Below are positions 42,663 through 54,128 of a stretch of 64,000 nt of DNA, in pieces. The position numbers and the translations under genes are program-made. How positions within the stretch are numbered: the stretch's first letter is position 1; every line of letters starts with the position of its first letter. The DNA comes from Sporolactobacillus sp. THM7-7 (GTDB lineage: Bacteria; Bacillota; Bacilli; Bacillales; Sporolactobacillaceae): the NCBI RefSeq assembly GCF_004153225.1, contig NZ_SEMB01000003.1:22064-86063 (forward strand), in the 5' to 3' direction. The notes under the pieces are model-generated. The model did no database searches and was not told the origin of the DNA. It was given only the letters and a program-made list of their open reading frames with translations.

Positions 42663-43331
42663 ATGAATTTAATCGATGGATTCCGGACGATTGCTCCTTC
42701 GATTCCGTACATCATCAATGGTATTTGGGTGACTTTGGAAATTGCGCTCTTCGCTTCAATCATTGGTTTTGTTGTCGGCACCATCCTGTCTCTATGCAAG
42801 ATTGGCAGGAACAAACTATTGAACGGGTTTGCCCGGGGATACACCTCTATCTTCCGCGGGACGCCGCTGATCATGCAGCTGGCGCTGGCTTATTTCGCCA
42901 TTCCGCAGCTTCTGGGCATTAACACGGTCAACGCATTTATCGTTGCGGTCATCACGTTCGGTCTCAATTCAGGCGCCTACATGTCGGAGATTATCCGCTC
43001 GGGCATCAACGCCGTCGATAAAGGGCAGTTCGAGGCGGCAAGCGCCCTCGGTGTCCGCTACTGGCCGATGATGAAAGACATCATATTACCACAGGCGATC
43101 AAGAATATCCTGCCGGCGATGATGAATGAGTTTATTACGCTGACAAAGGAATCAGCGATTGTCTCAACAATTTCCGTTACCGACATGATGCGCCGGTCGC
43201 AGATCGTGTCCGCGCAATATTATACGTACTTTCCGCCGATGTTCATCGCGTTTATCCTTTATTGGCTCGTAGTCATGATTCTGACGTTCCTTGGCGGGAG
43301 ACTGGAGAGGAGGCTTGCGCGCAGTGATTAA
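42663..43331 (+). CDS. amino-acid ABC importer permease
   Basis: A 222-residue membrane protein of the HisM/GlnP type with five hydrophobic helices. [50 protein letters not shown] (the FRGTPL motif) and the coupling loop [33 protein letters not shown] are diagnostic. It overlaps the ATPase gene by eight bases. It is the only permease, so the transporter probably uses a homodimer. Confidence 0.9.
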   Translation: MNLIDGFRTIAPSIPYIINGIWVTLEIALFASIIGFVVGTILSLCKIGRNKLLNGFARGYTSIFRGTPLIMQLALAYFAIPQLLGINTVNAFIVAVITFGLNSGAYMSEIIRSGINAVDKGQFEAASALGVRYWPMMKDIILPQAIKNILPAMMNEFITLTKESAIVSTISVTDMMRRSQIVSAQYYTYFPPMFIAFILYWLVVMILTFLGGRLERRLARSD

Positions 43332-44049
43332 GGCGGAACATATCTATAAAAATTTCGGCAATGTGCAAGTTCTGAAAGATGTATCTTTAGAAGTCAAAAA
43401 TAGCGAAGTTGTCGTAATTATTGGTCCGTCGGGCTCGGGAAAATCGACTTTTCTGCGCTGCATCAACCTGCTTGAAAAGCCGGCGAAAGGAACGGTCAGG
43501 ATCGATGAGCAGGAAATGACGGCTTTGCGGAAGAGTCAGATTATCAAAGTCCGTGAAAAGGTCGGGATGGTGTTCCAGCATTTTCACCTTTTTCCGCATA
43601 AAACGGTACTTGAGAACCTGACTTACGCACCGATGAAGGTGAAGGGTCTGTCCAGAGAGCAGGCGGAGGAACGGGCGAGAAAGCTTCTGAACCAGGTCGG
43701 TTTATCCGAAAAGGCCAATCAGTATCCAAGTAAACTGTCAGGCGGTCAGAAACAGCGCGTGGCTATCGCCCGCGCGCTCGCCATGGAGCCAGAATACATG
43801 CTTTTCGATGAACCGACGTCGGCGCTTGATCCGGAAATGGTCAAGGAAGTGCTGGAGGTTATCCAGTCCCTCGCTGAATCGGGGATGACGATGATCATTG
43901 TCACACACGAAATGGGGTTTGCGAAGCAGGTAGCCGACAAAGTGGTCTTCATGGATGACGGCCGTATTTTGGAGACAGCCGCGCCGGATCAGTTCTTCAG
44001 CGCACCGAAAACGGAACGGGCAAAAGAATTCCTCGAAAAAATATTATGA
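43324..44049 (+). CDS. amino-acid ABC importer ATP-binding protein
   Basis: A 241-residue ATPase of the GlnQ/ArtP family: Walker [11 protein letters not shown] loop [19 protein letters not shown], signature [15 protein letters not shown], Walker [15 protein letters not shown] and switch His in [12 protein letters not shown] 43324 overlaps the permease gene end; AGGAGG lies 11 nt before it. Together with the two genes before it this makes a complete polar amino-acid importer. Confidence 0.93.
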   Translation: MIKAEHIYKNFGNVQVLKDVSLEVKNSEVVVIIGPSGSGKSTFLRCINLLEKPAKGTVRIDEQEMTALRKSQIIKVREKVGMVFQHFHLFPHKTVLENLTYAPMKVKGLSREQAEERARKLLNQVGLSEKANQYPSKLSGGQKQRVAIARALAMEPEYMLFDEPTSALDPEMVKEVLEVIQSLAESGMTMIIVTHEMGFAKQVADKVVFMDDGRILETAAPDQFFSAPKTERAKEFLEKIL

Positions 44050-44227
44050 TCCTAAATATGATCATCCGATAGGACTTAGGACACGCTTGATTACTGTTTC
44101 TCAGGCGGTATGATGGTTCACTGAGGGTATTCGAAGAGCCGTGGTCTGTTGGTCGTGGCCGCCGACGGAGTGATCCGTTTGTAAGAAAAGAAATGAAGCG
44201 ATGCCGGCGAATAAAATATGTATAAGC

Positions 44228-44262
44228 AGCGGAATGGGATGCTGGGTCCTGTTCCGCTTTTT
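44228..44262 (+). terminator. terminator after the amino-acid importer operon
   Basis: AGCGGAA / TTCCGCT stem with a 17-nt loop, followed by TTTTT; it lies 180 nt past the operon and ahead of convergent prpB. Confidence 0.6.
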
Positions 44263-44298
44263 CATAGATTGAAACTTGCGGGGGCGTTGTAGGCGGCG

Positions 44299-45216
44299 TT
44301 ATGATTCTTTGCCAATTTCGGGAAGCACGGTCTTTGCGATATGCTGATCAAGCGCTTCGTATCGCGCGTAGCCGATCGTTTCATACAGCTCCCGCCGTGT
44401 CTGCATCGCGTCGAGGTAATCCTTTTGCGTGCCCTCTTCTAAAATGGAGGTGAATACCTGTTCGCAGGCTTTTGCGGCGGCGCGCATCGAGGTGACCGGA
44501 TAGATGATCATATCGATCCCGAATGAGGCGAATTCGTCGGCGGTGTAATACGGAGTCTTGCCAAACTCGGTCATATTGGCAAGGAGCGGCACTTTGATCG
44601 CGCGCCGTATCTCCTTAAAATCTTCTTTTGTAATAAACGCCTCTGGGAAGATCGCGTCGGCCCCGGCTTCAACGTATTTTCCGGCCCGGCGGATAGCGTC
44701 TTTCGTCCCTTCGACCGCCTTGGCGTCGGTTCGGGCAATCACGACGAGGCTTGGCGCCGCGCGTTTCAGCGTGCTGATCTTCTGCTGCATGTCTTCCGGG
44801 GATACGAGTGTTTTTCCATTCAGATGCCCGCATTTTTTCGGCATTTGCTGATCTTCAATCTGTACGGCGGCCACTCCCGCCTCTGCCATCTCCTTCGCGG
44901 CTCTGGCGACGTTGAGCACGCTCCCGTAGCCGGTGTCAATGTCGACAACGAGAGGCAGGTCGGTGGCACGGACCAGTTCGCGCGCTCGTTCGGCGACTTC
45001 GTTGGAATAAATAAGGCCGAGATCGGGGAGCCCGCGGCTGGCGGTATAGGCGGCGCCGGACAGATACAGTGCCTGAAATCCGACCTTTTTGGCGATCAGC
45101 GCCGACATGCCGTCGTGCGCTCCAGGGATCTGCAGAATGTCCGGCTTTGTCATCAACTGCCGGAACTGATCGGCCAGCCGGCCCTGCGTCGTGTGCGTGT
45201 TCACAATCCAGCTCAT
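44299..45216 (-). CDS. prpB: methylisocitrate lyase
   Basis: A 305-residue enzyme of the isocitrate lyase/PEP mutase superfamily. ILQIPGAHDGMSALIAKKVGFQALYLSGAA, VVDIDTGYGSVLNVARAAKEM, QIEDQQMPKKCGHLNGK (catalytic Cys in KKCGH) and ADAIFPEAF identify PrpB. It splits 2-methylisocitrate to pyruvate and succinate in propionate catabolism. It follows prpD by 24 nt on the same strand. No methylcitrate synthase gene (prpC/mmgD) lies in the window. Confidence 0.93.
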   Translation of the reverse strand: MSWIVNTHTTQGRLADQFRQLMTKPDILQIPGAHDGMSALIAKKVGFQALYLSGAAYTASRGLPDLGLIYSNEVAERARELVRATDLPLVVDIDTGYGSVLNVARAAKEMAEAGVAAVQIEDQQMPKKCGHLNGKTLVSPEDMQQKISTLKRAAPSLVVIARTDAKAVEGTKDAIRRAGKYVEAGADAIFPEAFITKEDFKEIRRAIKVPLLANMTEFGKTPYYTADEFASFGIDMIIYPVTSMRAAAKACEQVFTSILEEGTQKDYLDAMQTRRELYETIGYARYEALDQHIAKTVLPEIGKES

Positions 45217-45240
45217 CGTAAAGCATCCCTCCTTAACATT

Positions 45241-46683
45241 TCAGGTCATTGCGAAAAAATCCATCCATTCATCAACCGACGTGTCTGCGAGGCGTGCTCT
45301 GTCACTGCACAAGGCCACGATGCCGTCCGTCTTTTTTTTCGGAAAACGTGTGAGCAGATTGTTTCTGAATTTATTCATGAGCAGGGGAACGGCCTCATTC
45401 CGGCGCCGCCTGTGGCCGATCGGATAGTCGACGGCCACTCGCTTCGTCTTGGTTCCGTCTTTAAAAAAAACCTGTACGCTGCTGGCGATCGAACGCTTTT
45501 CCGGATCCAAATAGTCTTTGCTGTATGCCGGATTTTCCTGAATGGTCATTTTGTCCCGCAGCCGGTCGATGCGCGGATCCCGGGCTGTCTCGTCTTCGTA
45601 ATGCTCGGCGGTTAGTGTTCCGTAAATGAGTCCCACGGCGACGATGTACTGGATGCAATGATCACGATCCGCGGGATTGCGGAGGGGTCCGGTTTTGTCG
45701 ATGATGCGGATGGCCGACTCGTGGGTTAAAATAGAAATTCGCTGAATATCATCGAGCCGGGGAGCGACATCCGGATGCAGCGCGATGGCGGCCTCGAGTG
45801 CCGTCTGGGCATGAAACTCGGCGGGGTAAGACACTTTAAAAAGCACATTTTCCATGACGTAGGAGGCGAGAGGCCGATCCAGCGTCAAAGCTTGCCCATC
45901 GAAAAGGACGTCCTGAACCCCCCATTCAGGAGCGGTGAGCGCCGAGGCATAGCCCATCTCACCACGAAGCGTCATCAGCGCGAGACGAACGCCGCGGCCG
46001 GCCGCATCGCCCGCCGCCCATGATTTCCGGGATCCGGTATTCGGCGCATGGCGGTAAGTGCGCAGACTCACACTGTCGATCCACGCCTGACTGACGGCGG
46101 CGGCAATGTCTTTTTTTGTCCCGCCGAAAAGCGCGCAGGAGACGGCCGCGGAGGCGACTTTGACAAACAGAACATGATCCAGGCCGCGTCGGTTCAGGCT
46201 GCTGCTGAGCGCCAGCACGCCCTGAATTTCATGGGCTTTTATCATGGATTGCAGCACGTGCCGCATCAGGAGGGGCGGTTTCCCTTTTGAACGGCGCACG
46301 CGGCTGACATAGTCGGCGCTTGCAAGCACCGCTGCCAGATTATCGGAAGGGTGGCCCCACTCGGCGGCGAGCCATGTGTCGTTATAATCAAGCCAGCGAT
46401 TCATGCAGCCAATATTGAAGGCGCCCTGAACGGGATCCAGCACATAGGCTGTCCCCGGAATCTTCACACCGTTCGGCACCACCGTTCCGGGGACGATCGG
46501 ACCAAGCAGTTTCGTACACTCCGGAAAGCGCAGGGCGAGAATCCCGCAGCCGATCGTATCCATCAGTACATAACGAGCCGTCTCCCAGGCTTCCTCGCTC
46601 GTAATCGGAGTCTCCGCTACATAATCAGCGATTTCGTTCAAAATCCGGTCGTCGGCTTCCCTTCTCATCTCATTTACGGTCAT
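45241..46683 (-). CDS. prpD: 2-methylcitrate dehydratase (MmgE/PrpD family)
   Basis: A 480-residue protein. [84 protein letters not shown] and [20 protein letters not shown] are characteristic of PrpD. It dehydrates 2-methylcitrate in the methylcitrate cycle. ATG 46683 is used because GAGGAG sits seven bases upstream; the frame stays open to 47010 but that part is AT-rich, non-conserved and contains the promoter. Confidence 0.92.
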   Translation of the reverse strand: MTVNEMRREADDRILNEIADYVAETPITSEEAWETARYVLMDTIGCGILALRFPECTKLLGPIVPGTVVPNGVKIPGTAYVLDPVQGAFNIGCMNRWLDYNDTWLAAEWGHPSDNLAAVLASADYVSRVRRSKGKPPLLMRHVLQSMIKAHEIQGVLALSSSLNRRGLDHVLFVKVASAAVSCALFGGTKKDIAAAVSQAWIDSVSLRTYRHAPNTGSRKSWAAGDAAGRGVRLALMTLRGEMGYASALTAPEWGVQDVLFDGQALTLDRPLASYVMENVLFKVSYPAEFHAQTALEAAIALHPDVAPRLDDIQRISILTHESAIRIIDKTGPLRNPADRDHCIQYIVAVGLIYGTLTAEHYEDETARDPRIDRLRDKMTIQENPAYSKDYLDPEKRSIASSVQVFFKDGTKTKRVAVDYPIGHRRRRNEAVPLLMNKFRNNLLTRFPKKKTDGIVALCSDRARLADTSVDEWMDFFAMT

Positions 46684-46753
46684 CGGTGAACTCCTCTCGT
46701 CCAGAATGTATGCGGTTGCAAAAATGTAGGGTCCATTACACTTAACGTTTATA

Positions 46754-46782
46754 ATTATAGACGCGTGTTCTATAACAGTCAA
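46754..46782 (-). promoter_or_regulatory. sigma-A promoter of prpDB
   Basis: Minus strand TTGACT (46777-46782), 17-nt spacer, TATAAT (46754-46759); start near 46747, about 65 nt before the prpD ATG. Confidence 0.8.
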
Positions 46783-47138
46783 AACATTGTGCTTTTCTCT
46801 AAATGAGGAAGCAGCAGGATATTGGATGAATTCGTTTTCAATGAAACGGCTAAATCGTGGATTCTCAAAAACTTTTTCTCGATAGATTTTATGAAAACGT
46901 GTTCGGGAACATACATCTAAAATTAAAGATCTTTTCTGAATAAGTGCCGAATTAAAAATATTATATTCTAGACTTTTTGAGAACATCCGAGGATTTCGGC
47001 ATCCGGACACCGGTAAAAATTCAGCAGAGTCAACCGGACTTCTGTCTAAAAATCCCGATTGTCTCTTTTTTACATAAAAATGGTCCCCGAATCAAAAGAT
47101 AAACGTAAACGTGACAGATACTTGAAGAGGTGGACGGT
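46783..47138. other. divergent region between prpD and glcU
   Basis: About 350 bp without a credible gene. It should contain the glcU promoter. Because glcU-gdh is forespore-expressed in Bacillus subtilis I looked for a sigma-G pattern but found none that was convincing. Confidence 0.4.
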
Positions 47139-48801
<1,663 letters not shown>

Positions 48802-48860
48802 TCTGGTTGTAAACTGTATATCCCTTTGGCGAACGGGCTTCTTAAATCATCTGATGAGGG

Positions 48861-48907
48861 ATCGCTTGATCATGTGAAAAGCGATCACATAAGTCAGGTG
48901 ATTTTTT
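48861..48907 (+). terminator. terminator region after gdh
   Basis: Two alternative stems: ATCGCTT / AAGCGAT (48861-48885) and ATCAC / GTGAT (48884-48902) followed by TTTTTT. The rest of the 329-bp gap to nrdD shows only the NrdR-like boxes. Confidence 0.55.
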
Positions 48908-49050
48908 CTAATTTGCGAGAAATTGCCAACCTCAATGGTAAGGGTTAGAGGATTAACGATGATCCGTCAAGTATTGCTGGATGGAAACGGTTCTATAGTA
49001 AAAAAATCAACCTTTAATAGGAAATGCTGAATACCTTGGTTAACGAAAAT

Positions 49051-49098
49051 GAACTATATATTGTGTCATCTGTCACTCCATTCTACAACATATTGTTT
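49051..49098 (+). promoter_or_regulatory. two NrdR-like boxes before nrdD
   Basis: GAACTATATATTGTGT (49051-49066) and CTACAACATATTGTTT (49083-49098) both resemble the NrdR palindrome (ACACWATATMTWGTGT) and are 16 bp apart, the usual tandem spacing of about three helical turns between centres. The second box abuts TATAAT (49099-49104), so binding should block transcription. Confidence 0.75.
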
Positions 49099-49130
49099 TA
49101 TAATCATCTTATCACGTTGGAGGTGATCAG

Positions 49131-50993
49131 ATGATTCAAGAACCTTTGATCAGAGAAAAATCATTGGATGATAAAATACGCGACCTGATCAATATGGATG
49201 AGTATGTCGCGCACGAAAACGCCAATAAAGATGAAAAAGTCTTTAATACGCAGCGCGATTTGCTGGCGGGTGTGACAGCAAGGGATTTTGCATTGCGGCA
49301 TATCTTGCCGAAAGAAATTGCGGACGCTCATGAACAAGGAATCATACACTTTCACGATCTAGACTACTCACCGTTCTTTCCGATGTATAACTGCATGCTG
49401 ATTGACTTTAAAGGGATGCTGAAGAACGGTTTTTCGATCGGGAACGCTGATGTCGAACAGCCGAAGTCGATTAAAACCGCAACGGCGCTGGTCGCCCAGA
49501 TCGTGGCCAACGTCTCGTCCAATATTTACGGGGGGACATCGTTCAACCGGGCAGACGAGGTGCTGGAACCTTACGCGAAAATCAGTTTCAATAAATACTT
49601 AAGCACCGGAAAGAAGTGGATATCCGATCCGGCCGATCAAGAAAAATATGCTTATGAAATGACGAAAAAAGAAATCTATGATTCCATGCAGTCGCTGGAA
49701 TACGAGATAAATACATTATTTTCCAGCAACGGACAGACACCTTTTTTCACGTTAAACTTCGGCCTGGGTCGGTCGTGGTTTGCCCGCGAAATCCAGAGAG
49801 CCATACTGAATGTCCGTATTCTCGGGCTCGGCAGGGATCACAAGACCGCCGTATTTCCAAAACTCGTTTTTACGATCAAACGCGGCCTGAACCTTGAACC
49901 GGGCGATCCGAACTACGATATTAAGAAATTGGCGTTGGAGTGCGCCACGAAGCGGATGTATCCGGATATTCTGAACTATGACCGGATTGTCGCGGTCACC
50001 GGCGATTTCAAAGCGCCGATGGGCTGCCGCTCATTTCTTCCCTCTTACAGAGAAAACGGCGCATACATTACCGATGGACGCAACAACATGGGTGTCGTCA
50101 CGCTGAACATCCCGCGCATCGCGATCGAGTCGAACGGAGACAAAGCCGCGTTCTGGTCTCTTTTTGAAGAGCGCCTTGAGCTCGTCTGCCGTGCGCTTCT
50201 GTTTCGCATTCACACACTGGATCAGGTGAAGGCGAAGAACGCGCCGATTCTTTACCAGTACGGAGCAACCGGCAAACGCCTTCAGGCGGAAGACATGGTA
50301 AAGGATATTTTTAAAAATGGCCGGGCGACCGTGTCGATGGGGTATATTGGTCTGTACGAAGCGGCGACCGTGTTCTACGGCCCGGAATGGGAACATAACC
50401 CGGAAGCCAAAGCATTTACACTGGACATTGTCAAGCGGTTCAAGGAAGTCTCCCTGCAGTGGCGTGCAAAAACGGGATACGCTTTCAGCATTTACGCGAC
50501 CCCTTCCGAGAGCCTGACGGACCGTTTCTGCCGCCTGGACAAGCAGCGATTCGGTTCCATCAAGGATATTACCGATAAAGACTATTACACGAATAGCTTT
50601 CATTACGATGTTCGTAAAAAAATCAATCCGTTTGAGAAGATCGATTTTGAAAAAGATTATGAGCCCTACACAGCCGGGGGATTCATTCACTACTGCGAAT
50701 TCCCGTCGCTCATTAATAACCCGGAAGGTCTCGAAGCCGTTTGGGATTACACGTATGACCGGATCGGCTACTTCGGCACGAACACGCCGATCGATAAGTG
50801 CTACGAATGCGGCTATGAAGGAGAATTTGAATCAACGGCCCAAGGATTTCAATGCCCGAGCTGCGGCAACCATAATCCGGAGACAACCTCATGCATCCGC
50901 CGGCTGTGCGGCTATCTCGGCTCCGTCATCCAACGGAAGCCGATCAAAGGCCGGCTGAAAGAAATCAATAGCCGGGAAAAGCAACAGAGCTGA
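49131..50993 (+). CDS. nrdD: anaerobic (class III) ribonucleoside-triphosphate reductase
   Basis: A 620-residue glycyl-radical enzyme. It has FHDLDYSPFFPMYNC, SNIYGGTSFNR and TPFFTLNFGLG in the barrel, a zinc site of four Cys (CYECG near 557 and CPSCG near 575), and the radical motif RRLCGYLG with Gly594. It reduces ribonucleotides without oxygen. The protein starts close to the catalytic domain and I see no N-terminal ATP-cone, which full-length forms of about 700 residues have. GGAGGTG precedes ATG 49131. Tandem NrdR-like boxes lie upstream. Confidence 0.94.
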   Translation: MIQEPLIREKSLDDKIRDLINMDEYVAHENANKDEKVFNTQRDLLAGVTARDFALRHILPKEIADAHEQGIIHFHDLDYSPFFPMYNCMLIDFKGMLKNGFSIGNADVEQPKSIKTATALVAQIVANVSSNIYGGTSFNRADEVLEPYAKISFNKYLSTGKKWISDPADQEKYAYEMTKKEIYDSMQSLEYEINTLFSSNGQTPFFTLNFGLGRSWFAREIQRAILNVRILGLGRDHKTAVFPKLVFTIKRGLNLEPGDPNYDIKKLALECATKRMYPDILNYDRIVAVTGDFKAPMGCRSFLPSYRENGAYITDGRNNMGVVTLNIPRIAIESNGDKAAFWSLFEERLELVCRALLFRIHTLDQVKAKNAPILYQYGATGKRLQAEDMVKDIFKNGRATVSMGYIGLYEAATVFYGPEWEHNPEAKAFTLDIVKRFKEVSLQWRAKTGYAFSIYATPSESLTDRFCRLDKQRFGSIKDITDKDYYTNSFHYDVRKKINPFEKIDFEKDYEPYTAGGFIHYCEFPSLINNPEGLEAVWDYTYDRIGYFGTNTPIDKCYECGYEGEFESTAQGFQCPSCGNHNPETTSCIRRLCGYLGSVIQRKPIKGRLKEINSREKQQS

Positions 50994-51052
50994 AAACAAT
51001 GTTCGCGAGGGGCGCCATGACCGTAACATCATTGATAGGCGGGAAAAAAAGT

Positions 51053-51556
51053 ATGAATTATGCAGACTACAAACGATTCGATTTTCTGAACGGTACGGGA
51101 ATTCGGCATTCCTTGTTTGTGAGCGGCTGTCACTTTCACTGCAGGGGCTGCTGGAATGCCGTCGCCTGGAATCCGAACTTCGGCAAGCCTTACACGAGGG
51201 CGTTGGAAAACCGGATTATTCACGACCTGAATCTTCCCGATGTCCGTGTACAAGGGCTGTCGCTGCTTGGCGGCGAGCCGTTTGACCATCCGAAAACATT
51301 GACGCATCTGGTCAAGCGAGTCAAATCTGAGTGCCGGGGAAAAGATATTTGGTGCTGGACCGGGTTCCGTTTCGAAGATTTGCTGGATGATCCCGAGCGG
51401 CAGGAGATGCTGGATTATCTTGATGTGCTCATTGACGGACCGTTTGATCTTGCCAAGAGAAATTTGAAGCTTAAATTCCGCGGCTCGTCTAACCAGCGGG
51501 TAATTAATGTGAAAAAATCGCTGGAAGAACAGAAAATCGTTCTCCAGCTGCAATGA
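51053..51556 (+). CDS. nrdG: anaerobic ribonucleotide reductase activating protein
   Basis: A 167-residue radical-SAM enzyme with the CX3CX2C cluster motif GCHFHCRGCWN (Cys26, 30, 33) and LSLLGGEPFDHPKTL. It makes the glycyl radical on NrdD using SAM and a 4Fe-4S cluster. ATG 51053 is preferred; the frame reaches back to 50999, but conserved sequence begins MNYADYKRFDF. GGCGGG is the only ribosome-site-like sequence. It follows nrdD by 59 nt, so the two form one operon. Confidence 0.93.
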   Translation: MNYADYKRFDFLNGTGIRHSLFVSGCHFHCRGCWNAVAWNPNFGKPYTRALENRIIHDLNLPDVRVQGLSLLGGEPFDHPKTLTHLVKRVKSECRGKDIWCWTGFRFEDLLDDPERQEMLDYLDVLIDGPFDLAKRNLKLKFRGSSNQRVINVKKSLEEQKIVLQLQ

Positions 51557-51559
51557 GTC

Positions 51560-51600
51560 AAAAACTGCCTGAAGCTATTCATGCAATCAGGCAGTTTTTG
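51560..51600 (+). terminator. terminator of nrdDG
   Basis: AAAAACTGCCTGA / TCAGGCAGTTTTT stem directly after the nrdG stop codon. Confidence 0.88.
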
Positions 51601-51654
51601 TCGTTTAAGAAGTTATAAAAAAGGAACTTGCCGATCGCTCCCTTTATAAGGAGT

Positions 51655-51800
51655 GATGCAGCCGATCTCAGAAGTTATGGTCCCGAAGTCGAACGTGATG
51701 CGCCCGATCTTAGAAGTAATGGTCCCGAAATCGAACGTGATGCCCCCCGACCTTAGAAGTAATGGTCCCGATCTCTGAATTTATACTTCCGATAGGGGAA
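51655..51800. repeat. TGATGCGCCCGA-type degenerate array, 21-nt period
   Basis: About seven units alternating between TGATGCGCCCGATCTTAGAAG and TAATGGTCCCGAAATCGAACG, i.e. a two-unit higher-order period of about 42 nt. The ATGCGCCCGA core ties it to the arrays at 1-232 and 35790-35875. It lies between the nrdDG terminator and the 3' end of rnhA, a region otherwise empty. Confidence 0.75.
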
Positions 51801-51852
51801 TAGATGAACCGAAGCGGCAAAGCGGCGACCCGACGTAAGAACATCGCCTGAT

Positions 51853-52320
51853 TCAGCGCCTGTTTTCGATTTCGTCCATGGCGCGGTTGGCCAGTTCGTC
51901 GGCCCGCTCGTTCAGTTCAACGCCGCTATGCCCTTTGACCTTGTTAAAAGTGATGTCCTTTTGCCGGGTGGCCAGCTGATTGAGGCGAATCCAAAGTTCC
52001 TTATTTTTCACGGTCTGCCCCCCAGCCGTCCGCCAGCCTCTGCGGATCCAGCCGGGTACCCAGCTGTTCATTCCATTTACCACGTAAGCGCTGTCGATGT
52101 AAAACGCAACAGGAATATAGTCCGTTTTCAAAGCCTCGAGGGCTTTAATTGCGGCCGTCAGCTCCATGATGTTATTGGTTGTATTTTTCGCCCCGCCGCA
52201 CAGTTCTTTCGTGTGTTCACGGTATTTCAGAACGGCGCCCCATCCGCCTATGTTGTGGTTCGTCTGGTTGCCGCGGCATCCGCCGTCACAGTAAATAATA
52301 ATCGGATCCAAATGATTCAC
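51853..52320 (-). CDS. rnhA: ribonuclease HI
   Basis: A 155-residue enzyme. IIIYCDGGCRGNQ (Asp12), TTNNIMELTAAIKAL (Glu53), AFYIDSAYVVNGM (Asp76), VKGHSGVELNERADELAN (His and fourth Asp) give the complete DEDD active site. The basic-protrusion segment WIRRGWRTAGGQTVKNKELW is present, as in E. coli RNase HI. It degrades RNA in RNA-DNA hybrids. It lies alone on the minus strand downstream of katA, with a hairpin between. Confidence 0.95.
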   Translation of the reverse strand: MNHLDPIIIYCDGGCRGNQTNHNIGGWGAVLKYREHTKELCGGAKNTTNNIMELTAAIKALEALKTDYIPVAFYIDSAYVVNGMNSWVPGWIRRGWRTAGGQTVKNKELWIRLNQLATRQKDITFNKVKGHSGVELNERADELANRAMDEIENRR

Positions 52321-52392
52321 CTATTCCGTATTTGACCTGCTGTCTCCATTATAGCAAAGCCGCGGTTCAGTGATGTAAACAAAAAAACAAAA

Positions 52393-52430
52393 TAACCGAC
52401 ACGAGAACACATGTCTCGCACCGGTTTTCG
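52393..52430. terminator. hairpin after katA
   Basis: AACCG..CACGAGA / TCTCGCA..CGGTT imperfect stem with A/T tracts toward rnhA; it should end the katA transcript on the minus strand. Confidence 0.65.
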
Positions 52431-52455
52431 GTATCACGCACTGTCTATTTTCTCA

Positions 52456-53913
52456 TCAGACATTTTCTGGGACAGGCAGGCCGAGGCCTTCCGCCACGCG
52501 TCTGCCGTATTCCGGGTCCGCACGATAAAAATGCCGGATCTGCCGTTCTTTGATTTCCTCTTTCTCAACTGGCTTCATCCAGTTGACGATGTTTTGGACA
52601 AGCCGTGTTCGTTCCTCTTCGCTCATCAGACGGTACAGATCACCCGGCTGTGTGTAAAAGTCGTTATCGGGATAGGGCGTATTTGCCGCCATACCGCTGA
52701 CTTCAAATGCATCCTGCTTGTCTTCCGGGGATTCGGCCGGACCGCCGAAGCTATTCGGTTCGTAATAAACCGATCGGCCGCCGTTGCCGTCGAAGCGCAT
52801 GTTTCCGTCGCGATAGTAGTTGTTCGTTCCGGAGAGCGGGCGATTGATCGGCAGCGTCTGGTAATTCGGACCGATCCGGTGTCGCTGCGTGTCCGCATAA
52901 GAGAAAAGGCGGCCTTGGAGCATCTTGTCCGGAGACACGCCGATCCCCGGGACGAGCGTTGCCGGGGAGAAGGCGGCCTGTTCCACTTCCGCGAAATAGT
53001 TTTCCGGATTTTTGTTCAATACCATCCGCCCGACTTCGATCAACGGGTAATCTTTTTGGGAAATCACCTTTGTGACATCGAACGGATTGAAATGATATGT
53101 TTTCGCATCTTCCAGCGGCATAATCTGAACGTATAAAGTCCATGACGGATAATCGCCCTTTTCGATCGCATTAAATAAATCCTCAGTATGGTAATCCGGA
53201 TTTTCTCCGGCCAATTTTTCAGCCAAAGCGACATCGAGATTTTTTATTCCCTGATCGGTTTTCCAATGGTATTTAACCCAGACGCTTTTTCCGTCCGTGT
53301 TGGTCCATCTAAAGGTATGGCTGCCATATCCGTGCATGTGGCGGAAAGTGGCTGGAATGCCGCGGTCGGAGGCAAGGATCGTCACCTGATGAAGCGACTC
53401 AGGAGACAGCGACCAGAAATCCCAAACGGCAGTCGGGTTTTTCAGATGCGTCCGCGGATCTCTTTTTTGTGTATGAATGAAGTCGGGGAACTTTATCGCG
53501 TCGCGAATGAAAAATACTGGCGTATTATTTCCGACTAAATCGTAGTTTCCTTCATTCGTGTAAAATTTAACGGCAAATCCTCTCGGGTCGCGTACCGTAT
53601 CGGCGGAGCCGAGCTCGCCGGCAACCGTTGAAAATCGGACAAAAACGGGCGTGCGTTTCCCGACTTTGGAAAGAAAATCAGCTTTTGTATACTGTGAGAG
53701 ATCGTTTGTCACTTCAAAATAACCATGCGCCCCGGCCCCTTTTGCATGGACGACGCGTTCCGGAACGCGTTCGCGGTCAAAATGGGCTAGTTTATCAAGC
53801 AGAGCCACATCCTGAATTAAGGTCGGTCCGGATACACCGGCGGTCATCGAGTTTTGGTTATCACCGACAGGAGCGCCCCAGCTGGTCGTCAATTTCTTTT
53901 TAGTTTCGCTCAT
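52456..53913 (-). CDS. katA: catalase (monofunctional haem type)
   Basis: A 485-residue small-subunit catalase. The catalytic His is in [17 protein letters not shown], the distal Asn region in [17 protein letters not shown], and the haem-ligand Tyr in [12 protein letters not shown]. It removes hydrogen peroxide in the cytosol. ATG 53913 follows GAGGGG; upstream codons to 53955 are not conserved. A PerR-like box lies 67-81 bp upstream, so peroxide induction is likely. Confidence 0.95.
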   Translation of the reverse strand: MSETKKKLTTSWGAPVGDNQNSMTAGVSGPTLIQDVALLDKLAHFDRERVPERVVHAKGAGAHGYFEVTNDLSQYTKADFLSKVGKRTPVFVRFSTVAGELGSADTVRDPRGFAVKFYTNEGNYDLVGNNTPVFFIRDAIKFPDFIHTQKRDPRTHLKNPTAVWDFWSLSPESLHQVTILASDRGIPATFRHMHGYGSHTFRWTNTDGKSVWVKYHWKTDQGIKNLDVALAEKLAGENPDYHTEDLFNAIEKGDYPSWTLYVQIMPLEDAKTYHFNPFDVTKVISQKDYPLIEVGRMVLNKNPENYFAEVEQAAFSPATLVPGIGVSPDKMLQGRLFSYADTQRHRIGPNYQTLPINRPLSGTNNYYRDGNMRFDGNGGRSVYYEPNSFGGPAESPEDKQDAFEVSGMAANTPYPDNDFYTQPGDLYRLMSEEERTRLVQNIVNWMKPVEKEEIKERQIRHFYRADPEYGRRVAEGLGLPVPENV

Positions 53914-53979
53914 GTTTTCCCCTCTTTCTTCTTGGATATGGTCAAAGCATAACATATATTAATTAAAATTAAAACTAAT

Positions 53980-53994
53980 TAATACTAATTATAA
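53980..53994 (-). promoter_or_regulatory. PerR-like box before katA
   Basis: Minus strand TTATAATTAGTATTA matches the PerR consensus TTATAATNATTATAA at 13 of 15 positions. A second partial TTATAAT block is near 54020-54033. Confidence 0.65.
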
Positions 53995-54128
53995 TAAACT
54001 ATGTTGTTGTCTGCATTTTATATTATAATTGGGAAATAAAGTGAGCAATATCGTGATTCCTTATATGAAAATAAATATGAAAATAAAAATGTTAATTGAT
54101 AATTGGCAAGAAAGAGGTATGGTTTCCG

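Noticed and set aside
46684-47010. N-terminal extension of prpD
   Set aside because: No ribosome site, AT-rich, and contains the clear TTGACT-17-TATAAT promoter; the conserved protein starts at 46683.
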